NCBI GenBank assembly: GCA_038030265.1
Contig: CM075938.1
Coordinates: 49,469,189-49,533,188, forward strand
Origin: Corythucha ciliata
Taxonomy: Eukaryota > Arthropoda > Insecta > Hemiptera > Tingidae
Direction: 5' to 3'
DNA: 64,000 nucleotides
Below, one piece after another: positions 24,541-35,421 of the stretch. Within the stretch, counting starts at the first letter, position 1; the number at the start of each line of letters is the position of its first letter. Position numbers and translations under genes: made by a program. The notes beneath the pieces were generated by a model. That model worked only from the letters and a program-made list of their open reading frames with translations. It was not told the origin of the DNA and did no database searches.

Positions 24541-25230
24541 CTAAACATGACGAAAATGGCGCCATTCGTTTGTTTACCGTTTTTTTACGTTTGTTTAGCC
24601 CAAATTTTCGTTTGTTTAGCCCAGCAAAACATGTATTTATAAGAATATAAATTATGTGTGCCGCCAACTTCACGCAACGGCACACATGACCCCAATCGTT
24701 TGTTTCGCTACATATTCGGACAAAACTTCGTTTGTTTACGTTTGTTTAGCCCAAATTTACGTTTGTCTAGCCCAAATTTTCGTTTATTTAGCCCAGCAAA
24801 ACATGTATTTATAAGAATATAAATCATGTGTGACGCCAACTTCACGCAACGGCAAACATGACCCCAATCGTTTGTTTCGCTACATATTCGGACAGAAATT
24901 CGTTTGTTTACGTTTGTTTAGCCCAAATTTACGCTTGTTTAGCCCAAATTTTCGTTTGTTTAGCCCAGCAAAACATGTATTTATAAGAGAATACGTCATG
25001 TGTGCCGCCAACTTGCGGGAAGTTGTCGGCACACATGATTTATATTCTTATAAATACATGTTTTGCTGGGCTAAACAAACGAAAATTTGGGCTAAACAAA
25101 CGTAAACAAACGAATTTCTGTCCGAGTATGTAGCGAAACAAACGATTGGGGTCATGTGTGCCGTTGCGTGAAGTTGGCAGCACACATGATTTATATTCTT
25201 ATAAATACATGTTTTGCTGGGCTAAACACA
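24541..25230. repeat. foldback block with tandem units (GTTTAGCCCAAATTT)
   Basis: About three direct copies of a unit of roughly 170 bp (starting near 24541, 24681 and 24853) contain CGTTTGTTTAGCCCAAATTT and AACATGTATTTATAAGA. They are followed by an inverted copy at about 25025-25230. The symmetry centre is CAACTTGCGGGAAGTTG near 25007-25023. The transcript would form a very long hairpin. CACACATGA at the unit borders may mark the original element end. Confidence 0.8.
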
Positions 25231-25388
25231 TAGACTAGAACACTAGAATTCTAAACACATAGAACTAATGAAACTAGAAAAAAGAAGGAAAATGCTCATA
25301 GCTCGTAACCAAAGCATTTTCGGTTACCCGTCTACATGACGTTTTTGTGCCTCCAGGTGCGCACTATCACCAGTGCAAGTGTGTCACA

Positions 25389-25411
25389 TTCCTCCTGAAT
25401 CACCCTGCATA
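25389..25411 (-). mobile_element. ACAGGGTGATTCAG-type transposon end
   Basis: CTCCTGAATCACCCTGCATA is the mirror image of the end at 11332. It abuts the LINE ORF1 remnant. Confidence 0.45.
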
Positions 25412-25414
25412 CAT

Positions 25415-26234
25415 TAATGTATATTGGGCCGATATTGCCCCGGGCCGGTCAAATCTGTGTATACGCCCCTGCATTAGCTGTAATTTTTTATAGGCAGGGC
25501 ACCCTCTGTAGTTGGCCGTGTGCTGGCCATTACAGTTTACACAAGTGGAAGGGGCGCTAGGGATTTTATTGCAAGCTTCGGTGGGATGATTTTGTTTGCA
25601 TTTAACACACCTCGGTATTCGTTGGCAGTAATTTTTGAATGCCCAAAAGCTTGGCAACGCGTGCATTGCAGTACCGCTCGGCTGGGTCTGGGTGGTTCAA
25701 CTTTGATTTTAGAATAATATAACTTGTCCTAGGAATATATTGTACATATTTGCGATTTTTGCACGGGGTGGAATACGGGGATCATTTGGGCTGGTTCATA
25801 TCCTTTCGATTTAGTTCCTTAATCATTTCTGAGGAGTCGCAAGAAGAGTGAAGTCTTCTAACCACGACGCGGAAATGACGCTCATTTTTAAGTTGGAGCG
25901 TGTGGAACTGGAATTCGGCCTTGCTTTTTTGAAGGTAATCAACAATTTTTCTATAATCGTCGATAGTATCGCAGTTTAACTTTTATACCTTTCCATCGGA
26001 TGTTTGGTGAAGAAAGTTTTAAATTTTTAATGCGGTAATATCCCGTAGGAATGTGTTTATGTTATTAACGTTCCAAATGAAAACAGGCGGCGGTTCGGCG
26101 ACTTCGCGGAAGATATTTTTGGTCTCTTCGAGGTCACTGAGAGGCTCGAATTTACTGGTAGTAACAAACGGAGAATCAGAATGAGTTACCTTTCGCTTTT
26201 TAGACGAAATCGTCTCGGCTTTTGGATTCCCCAT
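25415..26234 (-). pseudogene. Jockey-like LINE ORF1 (gag-like, CCHC knuckles), broken
   Basis: The minus-strand frame opens at 26234 with a Lys/Ser-rich N-terminus and the segment PPPVFIWNVNNINTFLRDIT, typical of Jockey-clade ORF1 proteins. After frame changes between about 26010 and 25700, three CCHC-type knuckles follow: QCTRCQAFGHSK leading into NYC, then CVKCKQNHPTEAC, then CVNCNGQHTANYRGC (near 25500). The first knuckle is split by a frameshift near 25640. In living elements this protein binds LINE RNA. Position and strand fit the RT remnant at 23290-24105, with the intervening endonuclease lost and a foldback block in its place. Confidence 0.8.
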
Positions 26235-26492
26235 TGCGGGGGGGGGGGCGCAGGAGGGGAGCTTTCGTTGTCCTTAATCTCTCTTATCCAAAAGGTCAAA
26301 GAAAGAGACCGGGGACATAACAATCAATCGACCGTTACAGTAGGGCAAATGCGATAAACGAGAAGTACGAAGTTCAGAAAAACGAATAGAAATAAAATAT
26401 GCACGACTCGCAAAATAAATTTAACTGTTAAGAGTAAACAATATTTAAATTACGAGAGGCACTTACACAAGATAAGCGCATAGAGAGAAAAG

Positions 26493-27110
26493 GGACCAAA
26501 TCTTGACAAAGTCGACGAATTTGTCCCTTTTTTAAAGTAAAATGCTGTCATTTTCCATCTTTCGTGGGAGAATATAACGTGATAAAAGCTCGGCTTCTGT
26601 GCTCCCAGCACTTTCTATTCTCCTGGCCATTGAAGGGACCAAAATCTTGTCAAAATTGACGAATTCACCCCTTTTTCAAATGCGGCGATTTTTCGCCTTT
26701 CGTATTAGGAGAATATAATTTGATGGGAGCAGTGGGAGCTCGGCACTGGAAAAAGTTTTTCCTCGCGTTTTCCCTAAATTTGCACAAAACTCCCACGAAA
26801 GTTATTACGCTTTGTTGACTAGCTCCGAGTTTATTCTATTCTCCTGGTTATTACGGGACAAAATCTTGTCAAAATCGACGAATTTGCCCCTTTTTTAAGC
26901 GTAATGCGATGATTTTCCATCTTTCGTATTAGGAGAGCACATTTAATGTGATAGGAGCTCGGCCTCAATAAATAATTATTTCGTCGACGAGCTTCCCAGC
27001 ACACTCTGTCACCAAATCTTGTCAAAAACGACGATTTTGTCTTTTTCCCCAGTGTAATGCGGTGATTTCCAATTTTTTCGTATCAGGAGAATATAATATA
27101 GTCGGAGCTC
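26493..27110 (+). repeat. diverged repeat with CCAAATCTTGTCAAAA core (4 copies)
   Basis: Copies begin near 26493, 26634, 26854 and 27009. Each has ACCAAATCTTGTCAAAA, then GACGAATTTG, TCCCTTTTT, a GCGATGATTTTCC word, CTTTCGTATTAGGAGAATAT, and a GGGAGCTCGG word. Spacing is irregular (141, 220 and 155 bases). The core also appears at 21316-21350 and 23141-23175. Confidence 0.7.
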
Positions 27111-27284
27111 TACTTACGTCAAAATTACACATTCACAAGCCTTTTTTTTTCGCGAAATTTCCAGTTTCGGTTCTTTTCGTACTAGTGACCATGAAACCGG
27201 GGTTAACTGGCCCTAACATCGTGATGCAAAGCCTGGCAAACATTGCTGTAAAATTACCTGATGTCTCTGAGCTAAAAATAAAAC

Positions 27285-27620
27285 GGAAAAATTGCCAGTT
27301 TCGGATATGAATATTCGTTAAATTGATCGTTTTTGGTGGTATTTATTTTTGTGAAATTACGCAAGTTTCGGGTCTTCTTTTTTAGTGATCGCATAACAGC
27401 GGTGGCCAAGACGGAGCTCAAAGTCCAACGATAACCGCAAAATTGCAACATTTGGGACGTAAATAATATCCGCGAAATTGAAAGTTTCCTAGCTGAATAT
27501 TCGTGGAATTGCAATTTTCGTGTGTGTACTCACGCGAAATTGTAAATTTCTGGTTTTATTTTTGCAAAATTTGAGTTTCGGGGCCAAATATTTGCGAAAG
27601 TGAAAGTTTTCGTAAAAATT
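27285..27620 (-). repeat. type beta array in reverse orientation
   Basis: Words such as GCGAAATTGTAAATTTCTGG and GAAATTACGCAAGTTTCGGG are the reverse complement of the array at 4395-5555. They end where the LINE at 27.65 kb begins. Confidence 0.6.
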
Positions 27621-27656
27621 TAAACTTTATGGTCAGGAGGAGGGGAAACCCGGAAA

Positions 27657-28075
27657 TTGGTGATTTGTAGGCTACCGGACCTGCCGATTCCTTGCCGAAT
27701 AAGGGCGATGGTATCGGGCACAGTCATGTCCAAGGAGGCCGTGATCCCCCACATGCAGCTCACCAACTGGAAGAGGGGGTTCTCGTTCGAAGAATGGAAA
27801 ATGGTGGGTTTTGAGCAAGACCCCACCAGAGGGTGTAAATCACCTTCGAAGCACCGAATAAGGACGCGGAGGAGATTAAAAAGGAGCCCATGGTGGGTAT
27901 CGAGCTCTTTAAAGTTAGATTTAGAGTTCTGTATAACAGGTGGATGGGTGAAATAGACAGTGAGGGGTCAGATATGGAGGTGGACTCGGTAATAACCCAA
28001 AACACCGGGGAGCCAGCCGAGGGAGCGGAGGGGCAGACAGCAACACAGCATCAGGGAAGAAGATCCTCACCATGA
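27657..28075 (+). pseudogene. LINE ORF1 remnant upstream of ORF2
   Basis: A mixed-frame segment reads like a decayed protein: 27657-27840 in one frame (W/E/K-rich, containing NWKRGFSFEEWKMVGFEQ), then a stop, then from 27850 another frame ending in an acidic, Gln-rich tail. The last stop (TGA) overlaps the ATG of the following ORF in the sequence ATGA, an arrangement used by several LINEs for re-initiation. No CCHC knuckle remains, so ORF1 identity rests on position and on the overlap. Confidence 0.5.
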
Positions 28076-28860
28076 GGGTCCATGAGGTAGAGCGAGGACC
28101 TGTTGCTGAGGTTGCCGAAGTGAGGTGCGTTCAGGCAAATATGAAGCACAGCAGGACCGCTGCTGCGGATGTAGCGGTCCTGATGATTAGGGTAAGTTTT
28201 GAGTTGGGCCTGTTCCACGAGCCGTATGTCTCAGGGAATGAGGTGAGTTATCTTAGATATCTTAGAAATAAGGATTATAAGATATTTTACACTGAAGGAG
28301 ACCTGGCTCCGAGAGCATGTATGGCAGCGTTGGTGAATTTTAATCCGATACAGCTGCGCCCCTTCGGAACCAGGGATCTCGTTCTGGTCAGTTTCAGGGC
28401 AACCCTACGAAATCGAGAGGTCAAGGAGGTCGTTATGGCGTCGTGTTATAGAGCGATGGAGGAGGATGGCACACCAGTGGAGCTCGAGAACCTCTACTCC
28501 CACTGCCGGACAAGCTGTTGGTGGTCGGAGTCGACGCGAATGCCCAACACCTAGCGTGGGGGTCGTCGAACGTAAACCGAACCGGGAAGCAGCTAATGGA
28601 GGATCTGCGAGGACTGGGAGGCCTACCACGCGGCCAGCAAAGCATACAAGGCTGGAATTCGCCGCGCCAAGAAAGATACATGGAAGACTTATTGCGAAGG
28701 AATTGAGGAAACAGGAGAGGCGGCGAGACTCGTTCGTATCGTACGGTCAGAACCAAATGGTAATGTAGGGTTACTAACGCTTCCGGACGTCAGTTCGGTG
28801 GTAGATGGATTGGGTATCGCGACACACTTGCTAAATGCTCACTTTCCAGGGTGAAGGAGA
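28072..28860 (+). pseudogene. LINE ORF2, apurinic-type endonuclease plus linker, broken
   Basis: The ATG at 28072 overlaps the upstream stop. The endonuclease start is recognised by RCVQANMKHSRTAAADVAVL and HEPYV, the middle by VVMASCYR, and after a frameshift near 28520 by VVGVDANAQHLAWGSSN (catalytic Asp and Asn). The sequence then jumps near 28610 into the linker before the RT, with AYHAASKAYKAGIRRAKKDT, so the C-terminal third of the endonuclease is deleted. In active elements this enzyme nicks target DNA to prime reverse transcription. The motif set fits the R1/I/LOA group of arthropod LINEs; the exact clade is unsettled. Confidence 0.75.
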
Positions 28861-28919
28861 GAGGAGGTCGTGCCACTTAGGGGCGGAACAGAGGACGAAA
28901 AGGAGTTCAACGCGATCAC

Positions 28920-29392
28920 AGATGCGACGCGGTGATTTCAAGGAGCGGTTCAACTGGGCACTCAGCTCCATGGGACCCTACAAGGCAGCAGGATCGGACG
29001 GAATATACCCGTGCTCCTTCTAGCATGCCGGAGGGAGACTTCAGGAAAGAATAAGACGACTCTTCGTCAGGTGCCTAGCAGCCGGGAAAGTGCCCACGGC
29101 CTGGAAACGGGTGAGAGTTGTTTTTATTCCTAAAGGTGGCGGGAAGCGTGGTAAAGCGGAGGATTTTAGGCCTATTAGTGTAAGCAGTGTACTTTTAAGA
29201 CTGATGGAAAGGGTAATTGAATTGTACATGAGGGAATCATTGGTTACTAGGGGCGTGATTCTCCAGAATCAGCATGCGTACACGGCGAGTAAGTCGACCG
29301 ACTCGGCCCTCCTCGACTTACTGTGGAGGGTGGAGGGGTCGGTGGCCTAGAAAGAGTACGCGTTGGCTCTATTTTTGGATATCGAAGGGGCT
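28920..29392 (+). pseudogene. LINE RT domain, first partial copy
   Basis: The frame contains GPYKAAGSDGIYP, a stop, then VPTAWKRVRVVFIPKGGGKR, EDFRPISVSSVLLRLMERV, QHAYTASKSTDSALLDLL, a second stop, and LALFLDIEGAF (first catalytic Asp). It stops there: the rest of the RT, including the YxDD box, is missing, and the next bases belong to a post-RT region. There are two in-frame stops plus the deletion. It is RNA-directed DNA polymerase in origin and now inactive. Confidence 0.8.
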
Positions 29393-29505
29393 TTTTATAG
29401 AGTACACAGGGAGAGAGCTCACAAAAATACAAAGGCTCGCTTGTCTGGCGGTTTTGGGGCCATTTCGGACAACCCCGACAAGGCCGATGGGAGCCTCCCT
29501 TCGAG
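29393..29505 (+). pseudogene. LINE post-RT fragment at a chimeric junction
   Basis: The segment LTKIQRLACLAVLGPFRTTP normally follows the RT domain in this LINE group (compare 29900 and 48690). Here it sits directly after FLDIEGAF and just before a second RT start. Confidence 0.7.
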
Positions 29506-29815
29506 GCCACTACACCCAGGTCAATTTGCCTACCAGCAGGGAAAGTCCTGCGAAACGGCACTACACCAGCTGGTTACTAGGCTGGAGGATACTCTAGAGC
29601 ACAAGGAACTAGCGGTGGGAATCTTCCTGGACATAGAGGGTGCCTTTGACAATACCTCTATATCCTCGGTTATTGAAGCTGCAGGACGGCATGGCATCTG
29701 CGACACCATTAGTAGGTGGTTGAGGGTGCTGCTTGAAAGCAGAACAGTTACCGCCACGCTCCTAGGGGAATCCCTGGAGGTGGCTGTAAAGAAGGGATGC
29801 CCACAGGGGGGGGGG
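29506..29815 (+). pseudogene. LINE RT domain, second partial copy
   Basis: The RT begins again at GQFAYQQGKSCETALHQLVT and continues through VGIFLDIEGAFDNTSI to VKKGCPQGG, where a run of G (about 29807-29818) ends it before the YxDD box. It overlaps in domain content with 29270-29392 but is not identical, so it comes from a related but different element copy or subfamily. Confidence 0.8.
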
Positions 29816-29840
29816 GGGTTTGTCACCCCGAATGTGAGGC

Positions 29841-30160
29841 ATGGTGGCCAATTCCTTATTGGTCTGGTGGCACAAAGCGGAACAAGTGGGGGCCAGAAAT
29901 ACCCTCACTAGTGTTCAGAGACTGGCGTGCCTAATGGTCACTGGGGCTATGCACTCCACTCCTACTGCAACGATGGAGATACTGACGGGACTCCCTCCCG
30001 TTGACATCTTCATCAAGGGGGCGGCGGCAATGTCGGCCCTAAGACATAAATGGGGTGGTTTATGGAGGGTGGGGGCCTTAATTCTAGGAGGACCCACACT
30101 GGGATCCTGGACACGGTTCGGGACCCAGTGCTGGGCATGATGTCCGGCATCATGCCCAAA
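29841..30160 (+). pseudogene. LINE post-RT region
   Basis: It contains LTSVQRLACLMVTGAMHSTP and ATMEILTGLPPVDIFIKGAA, the conserved segment between RT and RNase H in RNase H-bearing arthropod LINEs. The frame is lost after about 30060 and is recovered in the RNase H domain. Confidence 0.75.
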
Positions 30161-30247
30161 ACCCTCGGTGAACGCTGTCCCTTCTCCGTCCGCCTTGGGT
30201 ACGGTGAGGGGCAGGCAGTGAAAAGAAGTCACAAGGAGCGATTGTGA

Positions 30248-31075
30248 TTTACAGACGGCTCTAAAACGAATAACGGGACTGGTGCGGGGGTGTACGGGGT
30301 GGAACCCGAATGGAGGCTGTCTACACCTCTGGGGGTATACACCTCGGTATTCCAAGCCGAAGCCTACGCAATCAAGGCCTGTGCTGCTGAGAATATACGT
30401 AGGGACGTGCAAAATGCCCATATACGTATCCTCACGGATAGCCAGGCTGCCATTAAGGCACTAACGGCTCCGATAGTGAACTCCGGGCTTGTATGGGTCT
30501 GCCGCCAAAGCCTTAGTCTGCTGGCCCAGGATAACAAGGTAAGCCTTGAATGGGTACCGGGACACAAGGGTATCTACGGGAACGAGCAGGCGGACTCCTT
30601 GGCCAGGGAGGGCTCGAATGGAGACTTCACTGGCACGGAGCCGGCGCTCGGCGTCCCGCCATCGACCTTCAGGATGGCGATAGCCAAGTGGGTCAATGCC
30701 CAGGCGGCTATTCGCTGGCAGAGACTGGAGGGACATCAGCAGAGTAAGCGCATGGTCGAAGGACCGTGCAGGAGGCTTACGAGCAAACTGCTCCGACTTA
30801 GCCGGAGAGACCTTAGAACGGTGGTAGGCCTTATCACGGGATTCTGCCAGCTCCGTTATCATCTACACCGCATCGGGGTAATCACGGAGTCCCTGGTGTG
30901 CAGACTGTGTGGGGAAGAAGACGAGACCGCCCATCACGTCGTGTTCGAACGTGAGGCGCTCGCGGGCCGCCGGCTTAGCATCTTCGGGGCTGACCTACTC
31001 GAGGGTGCTCCTACCGGCGAAACTCTAGCCGAGGACCTCCTAAACCTCGTCAGAGGGAAGGGGATCCTGGACTAG
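30248..31075 (+). pseudogene. LINE RNase H domain and C-terminal zinc knuckle
   Basis: About 275 codons are open after a TGA at 30245-30247. The RNase H core is complete in motif terms: FTDGSKTNNGTGAGVYGVE (first Asp), FQAEAYAIKAC (Glu), ILTDSQAAIKAL (Asp) and WVPGHKGIYGNEQADSLARE (His and last Asp). Near the end CRLCGEEDETAHHVVFE forms the usual C-terminal knuckle, although the last Cys is replaced by Glu. RNase H degrades the RNA strand of the hybrid made during retrotransposition. The domain looks younger than the rest of the element but is detached from a working RT, so I treat it as part of a pseudogene. Confidence 0.85.
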
Positions 31076-31178
31076 ATCCACAGACCCAGGGGGGGCACAA
31101 TAATCCACCTAGGATTCCGTGCCGGGGGGGGGGGCAACCCTCCTACCCATGGGTGTTGTTTCAAAAAAAAAAAAAAAA
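31076..31178 (+). other. LINE 3' untranslated tail with poly(A)
   Basis: About 85 bp after the stop, with two G runs, ends in a run of A at about 31163-31177. This marks the 3' end of the 27.7-31.2 kb LINE. Confidence 0.7.
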
Positions 31179-31179
31179 G

Positions 31180-31860
31180 GCCGATGGGAAGATTACTAGG
31201 CCCGAAGCCCCTGAACATTGAAGTCAGGGGTTGGGCACTTGAAGTAGCTTACAGGTCGAGATGCCACGGAGGCCTAAGGCGGGCCAGGCATCCCTGTCTT
31301 CGGCACCTTGGCCGGATTACGTGGTTAAAAGGAACGATTTCTCGACCAAGATCAAACAGAGAATCATGGTGAGAGAAGAGGGTTGGGAATCTCGGCAAGG
31401 GGAGCTGGTGTGTTGCACTGACGGCTCCAAGGAAGGTCAGGAAGGGCCGACGGGAGCAGGAATTTCTTGTGCCGAAGCTAGGGGTGGAAATAAGTATCGC
31501 GCTTGGGGGAACACAGTTTTCCAGGCCGAGGTGGTAGTGATCGATGCTTGTATTCGGGAGCGGAAAGTGACAGGCAGGGCAATTGGTATCTACTCTGACA
31601 GCGGGGCGGCGCTGAGGGCGATCACCAAATTCGTGGTTGACTCAGCGGCCGTAATGAGTTGCAGAATAGGGATACGGGACCTCCAAGGTGAAGGGAACTC
31701 CTTAACGTTGGGATGGATCCCGGATCATAGAGGATGGCAGGGAAATGAAAAAGCAGACGAGCTGGCCAAGCTTGTCGCGGACCAGCCGGTAATAGGGCCT
31801 GAACCATCGGTGGGCATTGCCCGAAGGGTCGTCTTGAGGGAGATAAGGGCCTTGTCTGAT
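31180..31860 (+). pseudogene. second LINE, RNase H fragment
   Basis: Directly after the poly(A), a second RNase H domain is open from about 31261: CTDGSKEGQEGPTGAGIS, FQAEVVVIDAC, IYSDSGAALRAI (Gln to Gly in the DSQ motif) and WIPDHRGWQGNEKADELAKL, where the usual PGH is PDH. It stops abruptly near 31860 at a small inverted repeat, and no C-terminal knuckle follows. It is clearly diverged from the RNase H at 30248-31075. A LINE truncated at its 3' side is unusual, so later breakage is likely. Confidence 0.8.
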
Positions 31861-31861
31861 A

Positions 31862-31927
31862 AATGTACACATTCACCGGTGAAAATGTGCAGTTTCACCG
31901 TTAAATGTGTACACATTTGCCGGTGCA
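31862..31927. repeat. short inverted/tandem motif at a breakpoint
   Basis: AAATGTACACATTCACCGGT and ATGTGTACACATTTGCCGGT flank TTTCACCG, making overlapping direct and inverted copies exactly where the LINE frame ends. Confidence 0.5.
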
Positions 31928-34900
31928 CTTCCTTATTCATTTATTCTATGTTATGTTGATCTCTAGACAACGCCAATCCTCCTTAATTTATTCCGATTTT
32001 TATAGTTTTGAAATATTCATGCTAAAATTAATTATGCTTTTCAGGACATTTTTGTTTTGTCCGCCTTTTTCTTCGCTAGACCCGAGCCCCTCCCCCCGGC
32101 CCGCCCTTGAAGCCCCGGCACTTGCAGATGCAGTGAGGCCCGCGTGCGTTGATGCTCTTTCCTTTACCGAAATTCGTGTGTCTCTCTGACAACTGATAGT
32201 TTGTTGTCAGGCTGTTTCGAAAGAGGATGGCAAAAACGTGATATTTTATGTGCCTGGGGGGGGGCGGCGGGAGGGGGTCGTAGGCGTCGATCAGTGACCA
32301 TCTCTGACACGTCTTTCTACATACATAATAATCAAAGGAATTTTGCTCTATCCGACTACGACTCCACTAGCTCTCTACAAGTAGAGTCCGCGACTGGTTG
32401 TTTTTCTACATCTTCTTCTTCTTCACGCTGTGTTGACATTCCAGCGATTAAATTCTAGTCAACGATTTTTTTTTATTTCGGAACATCTCTCCTTTTCCAC
32501 GCTTTTATACATTGAACGCACGTTCCGCTCCATGTTTATTCTTTCTAAGCACAAAGCGGTAATTTGTTAAGCATTAAAAGAAACATTTAAAAACGATTCG
32601 AATACTCCAATTTTAAACATAACAATTCAACGTGGTCGATTTTGAGTAATAGAAAGTAAAAAAAAAAAACTCCTTTTAAAATCTGGTCTAACAAGTTCTG
32701 TTTTGCAAGCATTACCCAAGTCCTTATAGTGTCCCTTTCTATTGCTTGATTTTTATATACGACAGTAGGACCTCTCGACTAAAATTATTACGTTCCCTAA
32801 TTCTGGATTTTCGACTCACGGAATTCGCCCGTTTTTCAAAGTCTCATTAATCAAAGGGACGCCGCTCAAAAGATGTTGGAGGAAGGTGAATGGATATCTT
32901 TGTATTCAATTTACTCCTTATATGGTGAGGATAGTGTTAAATTGGTAATTTAGAGTTGTTGTCATAAAGAAGGCTTGAGATTTCTTGAGCGAGCGTCCGT
33001 CTTTTTTTTCTTCTCCTCTCTTTTAATTGAAGGGAAATTGAATGAAAGACGTGAAAGAATGATGACTGAAAACGGGTCAACTTAAGTTTCTTCTTGTCGT
33101 TCTTCTTTTTCACCAAAAAAAGGTAGAGACTTAATAGTGTCATTTAACTTGTGAATTTGTCAACATGTTTTACTTTGATTTATAATAGCCGAGCTTCTCT
33201 AATTATTGAGATGGATAGTGGGGTGTGAGGCTCACCGTTTCTGTGCGTCACTTCCACCATTCTTTAACCAAACGCGATTAACGAGGCAATAATATTTCTA
33301 TTTATTGATATTTTATCTTTTTTCCGCTCATTCGATCCGATACGAGCAATTTTTCGGATGTAGGTCGCAAACTATAATACTTTCACGCCCAGAAGTCCTT
33401 AATCAATCTTCGGTCACTCATCAAGGTTCTTTTGAGAAAATATTGTAGACACACGTAATATTCCTTTCACAAAGGAGCCCCATTGTTCATTGTCGCGTGT
33501 TGTTTGTTAACAACTAAAAACCTTTAGTACGCGATCGAGATCGTATATTTTTTCGCGTTCCCGTATATAAAAGAAAAATATTTCCTTTTTTTCCCCTCCA
33601 TTTAAGAAACGGATAAACAGAACGCTGTTAGCCCCAATTTTTGACGGTCAAGGAGTTCTCTTGTACGAGTCAAGTCCGATGGAGGCACTCTGTTTCGAGA
33701 AATAATTCATTTTATTATATTTTATCACCGAACGACCTTAGCCTACTCCTGTTTCGAGCAGGCCTTTAGAGGGCATTTCTTCAACGATATAATAGTTAAT
33801 AGTCAATATCATTCCTGATTCCTGAAAGAACTTCGGCCAAACTGGGTCACTTTAATTTTCGCTTAGAACTTTCCCCGCTTTTTTTCTCTCTCTTTAAAAC
33901 TCACTTCCTTATGAGGAGCGCTATTGCTATAAAGCGACCGTAAAATAGAGACCCAAAGGGCCTTGAACTATTGAAAATGAAAATGTATCGAATCCTTTGA
34001 CAAATTGTGACCAATTTAAAACGTGAATTGTTAAGAATGGTCGCGGGGAGGAAGTGAATCGCTAAGGACAGCCCCCCCCCCCCCCACAGATAGAAAATTC
34101 CAGAAAGTTAGCGTTTTTATTAACGAGTCACATTCGTTCCGCGTAGGCGAACACGTCGAAATTAAATACTCGATCTAATTAAAAATTGACAGCTTCATAA
34201 GGTCGGATAATTTTTTTTATTAATTTATTCGTTTCAAATGAACAAGTGTGTGACAATCAGAAAATTCTCGCATAAAAAGCAGGCCATCAATATCTCAATC
34301 AATCACAGATATAGGAGGCAAAGAACGCGCCGAGGAACAAAAAATCTCCCCTCTATATTAACCACTCCACAGTGTCAATCGCCGTTTGTGCGGCGGGCGA
34401 TCGCCCCTCAAAAAACGTATACATTAATGCGGGTCGGAATTGAACCTTGGAAGTTTGGAGGGAAAAGAGAGAAAGGAATTTTTTTCCGCCCGCCCTTGCT
34501 CATTAAACAAACTCTCCCCGCTCACATAATATAGTGACGGCCGAGAATCAGATCAAATAATTTAAATGACTGGCACTGTTTCAAAATATAAGTGTGTTGC
34601 ATTGATGAGGGTGACAGGGGGTGGGGACGCCGCGGGGGGAAGCATGGAAGCGAGTTTTTGCGTGTGTAAAAAGTGAGGTAGACAACGTTTGGATTTGAAT
34701 AATACCTATAATGAACGGTATTAGCGCGACCAAAATGAGGGAATTAGAATGTTAGTAGAGTAATAGAAGAATTTGACCTTCCCGCGCTCGCATTTTATTC
34801 CTGAATTGCGATTTAATTACCTATATATTTTTTTAAAATTTGTTTGCAGCCTTATCAAGGGTACCGTTACCCAACAGCTTTGTATTACTTCCTAACGTTT

Positions 34901-35421
34901 AAACTATCAGAAGACTGTTTCATTCAAAGTTTGTTATTGTAAACTCAACTTAATGGTCCATTGACAATGAAACGAGTGTTCATTGTGCGCTTTCGCTCTT
35001 TAAATGTCAACGTTTATAGTGCTAGCTGTTGGAACAACCCTTTTTTTATAAGTGCACAAATCTGCTTCTATTTCCGCTTTAAGAAAGACGATATGACTCA
35101 CTCTTAAATATCCGGTGAATACACAGTGAGAAATACAACTTTTATCTTGACTTTGGTTCGCGGTTGAGCGCATTGTCATCGAGAGAGAGAGAGAGAGAAA
35201 CAAAATTGTTGGGAAATAGGACGGCAAATTGGATCACGCACCGCACAATTCGACCCTGAAACTGCTGCAGTGGGAAAAATGAGGTCGAGCTGGTGGAGGA
35301 GGTTCATAAAATGAACCGTTCTGTGCTGTTAAAGCCTCGCCCCAAGTCCAAAACGGTGGATTTTCGATCGTTAGATGTGGGTGGGGGGTCAATGTGATTC
35401 CGGCATTTTTGCGGGACCATT
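31928..35421. other. no gene recognised
   Basis: About 3.5 kb of A/T-rich anonymous sequence with scattered homopolymers (G run near 32257, C run at about 34072-34085) and a GA tract near 35180-35198. A T-arm-like GGTTCAATTCC on the minus strand near 34440 has no matching D arm. Confidence 0.5.

Noticed and set aside
34381..34460. T-arm-like GGTTCAATTCC on the minus strand
   Set aside because: No matching D arm, anticodon stem or acceptor stem could be found.
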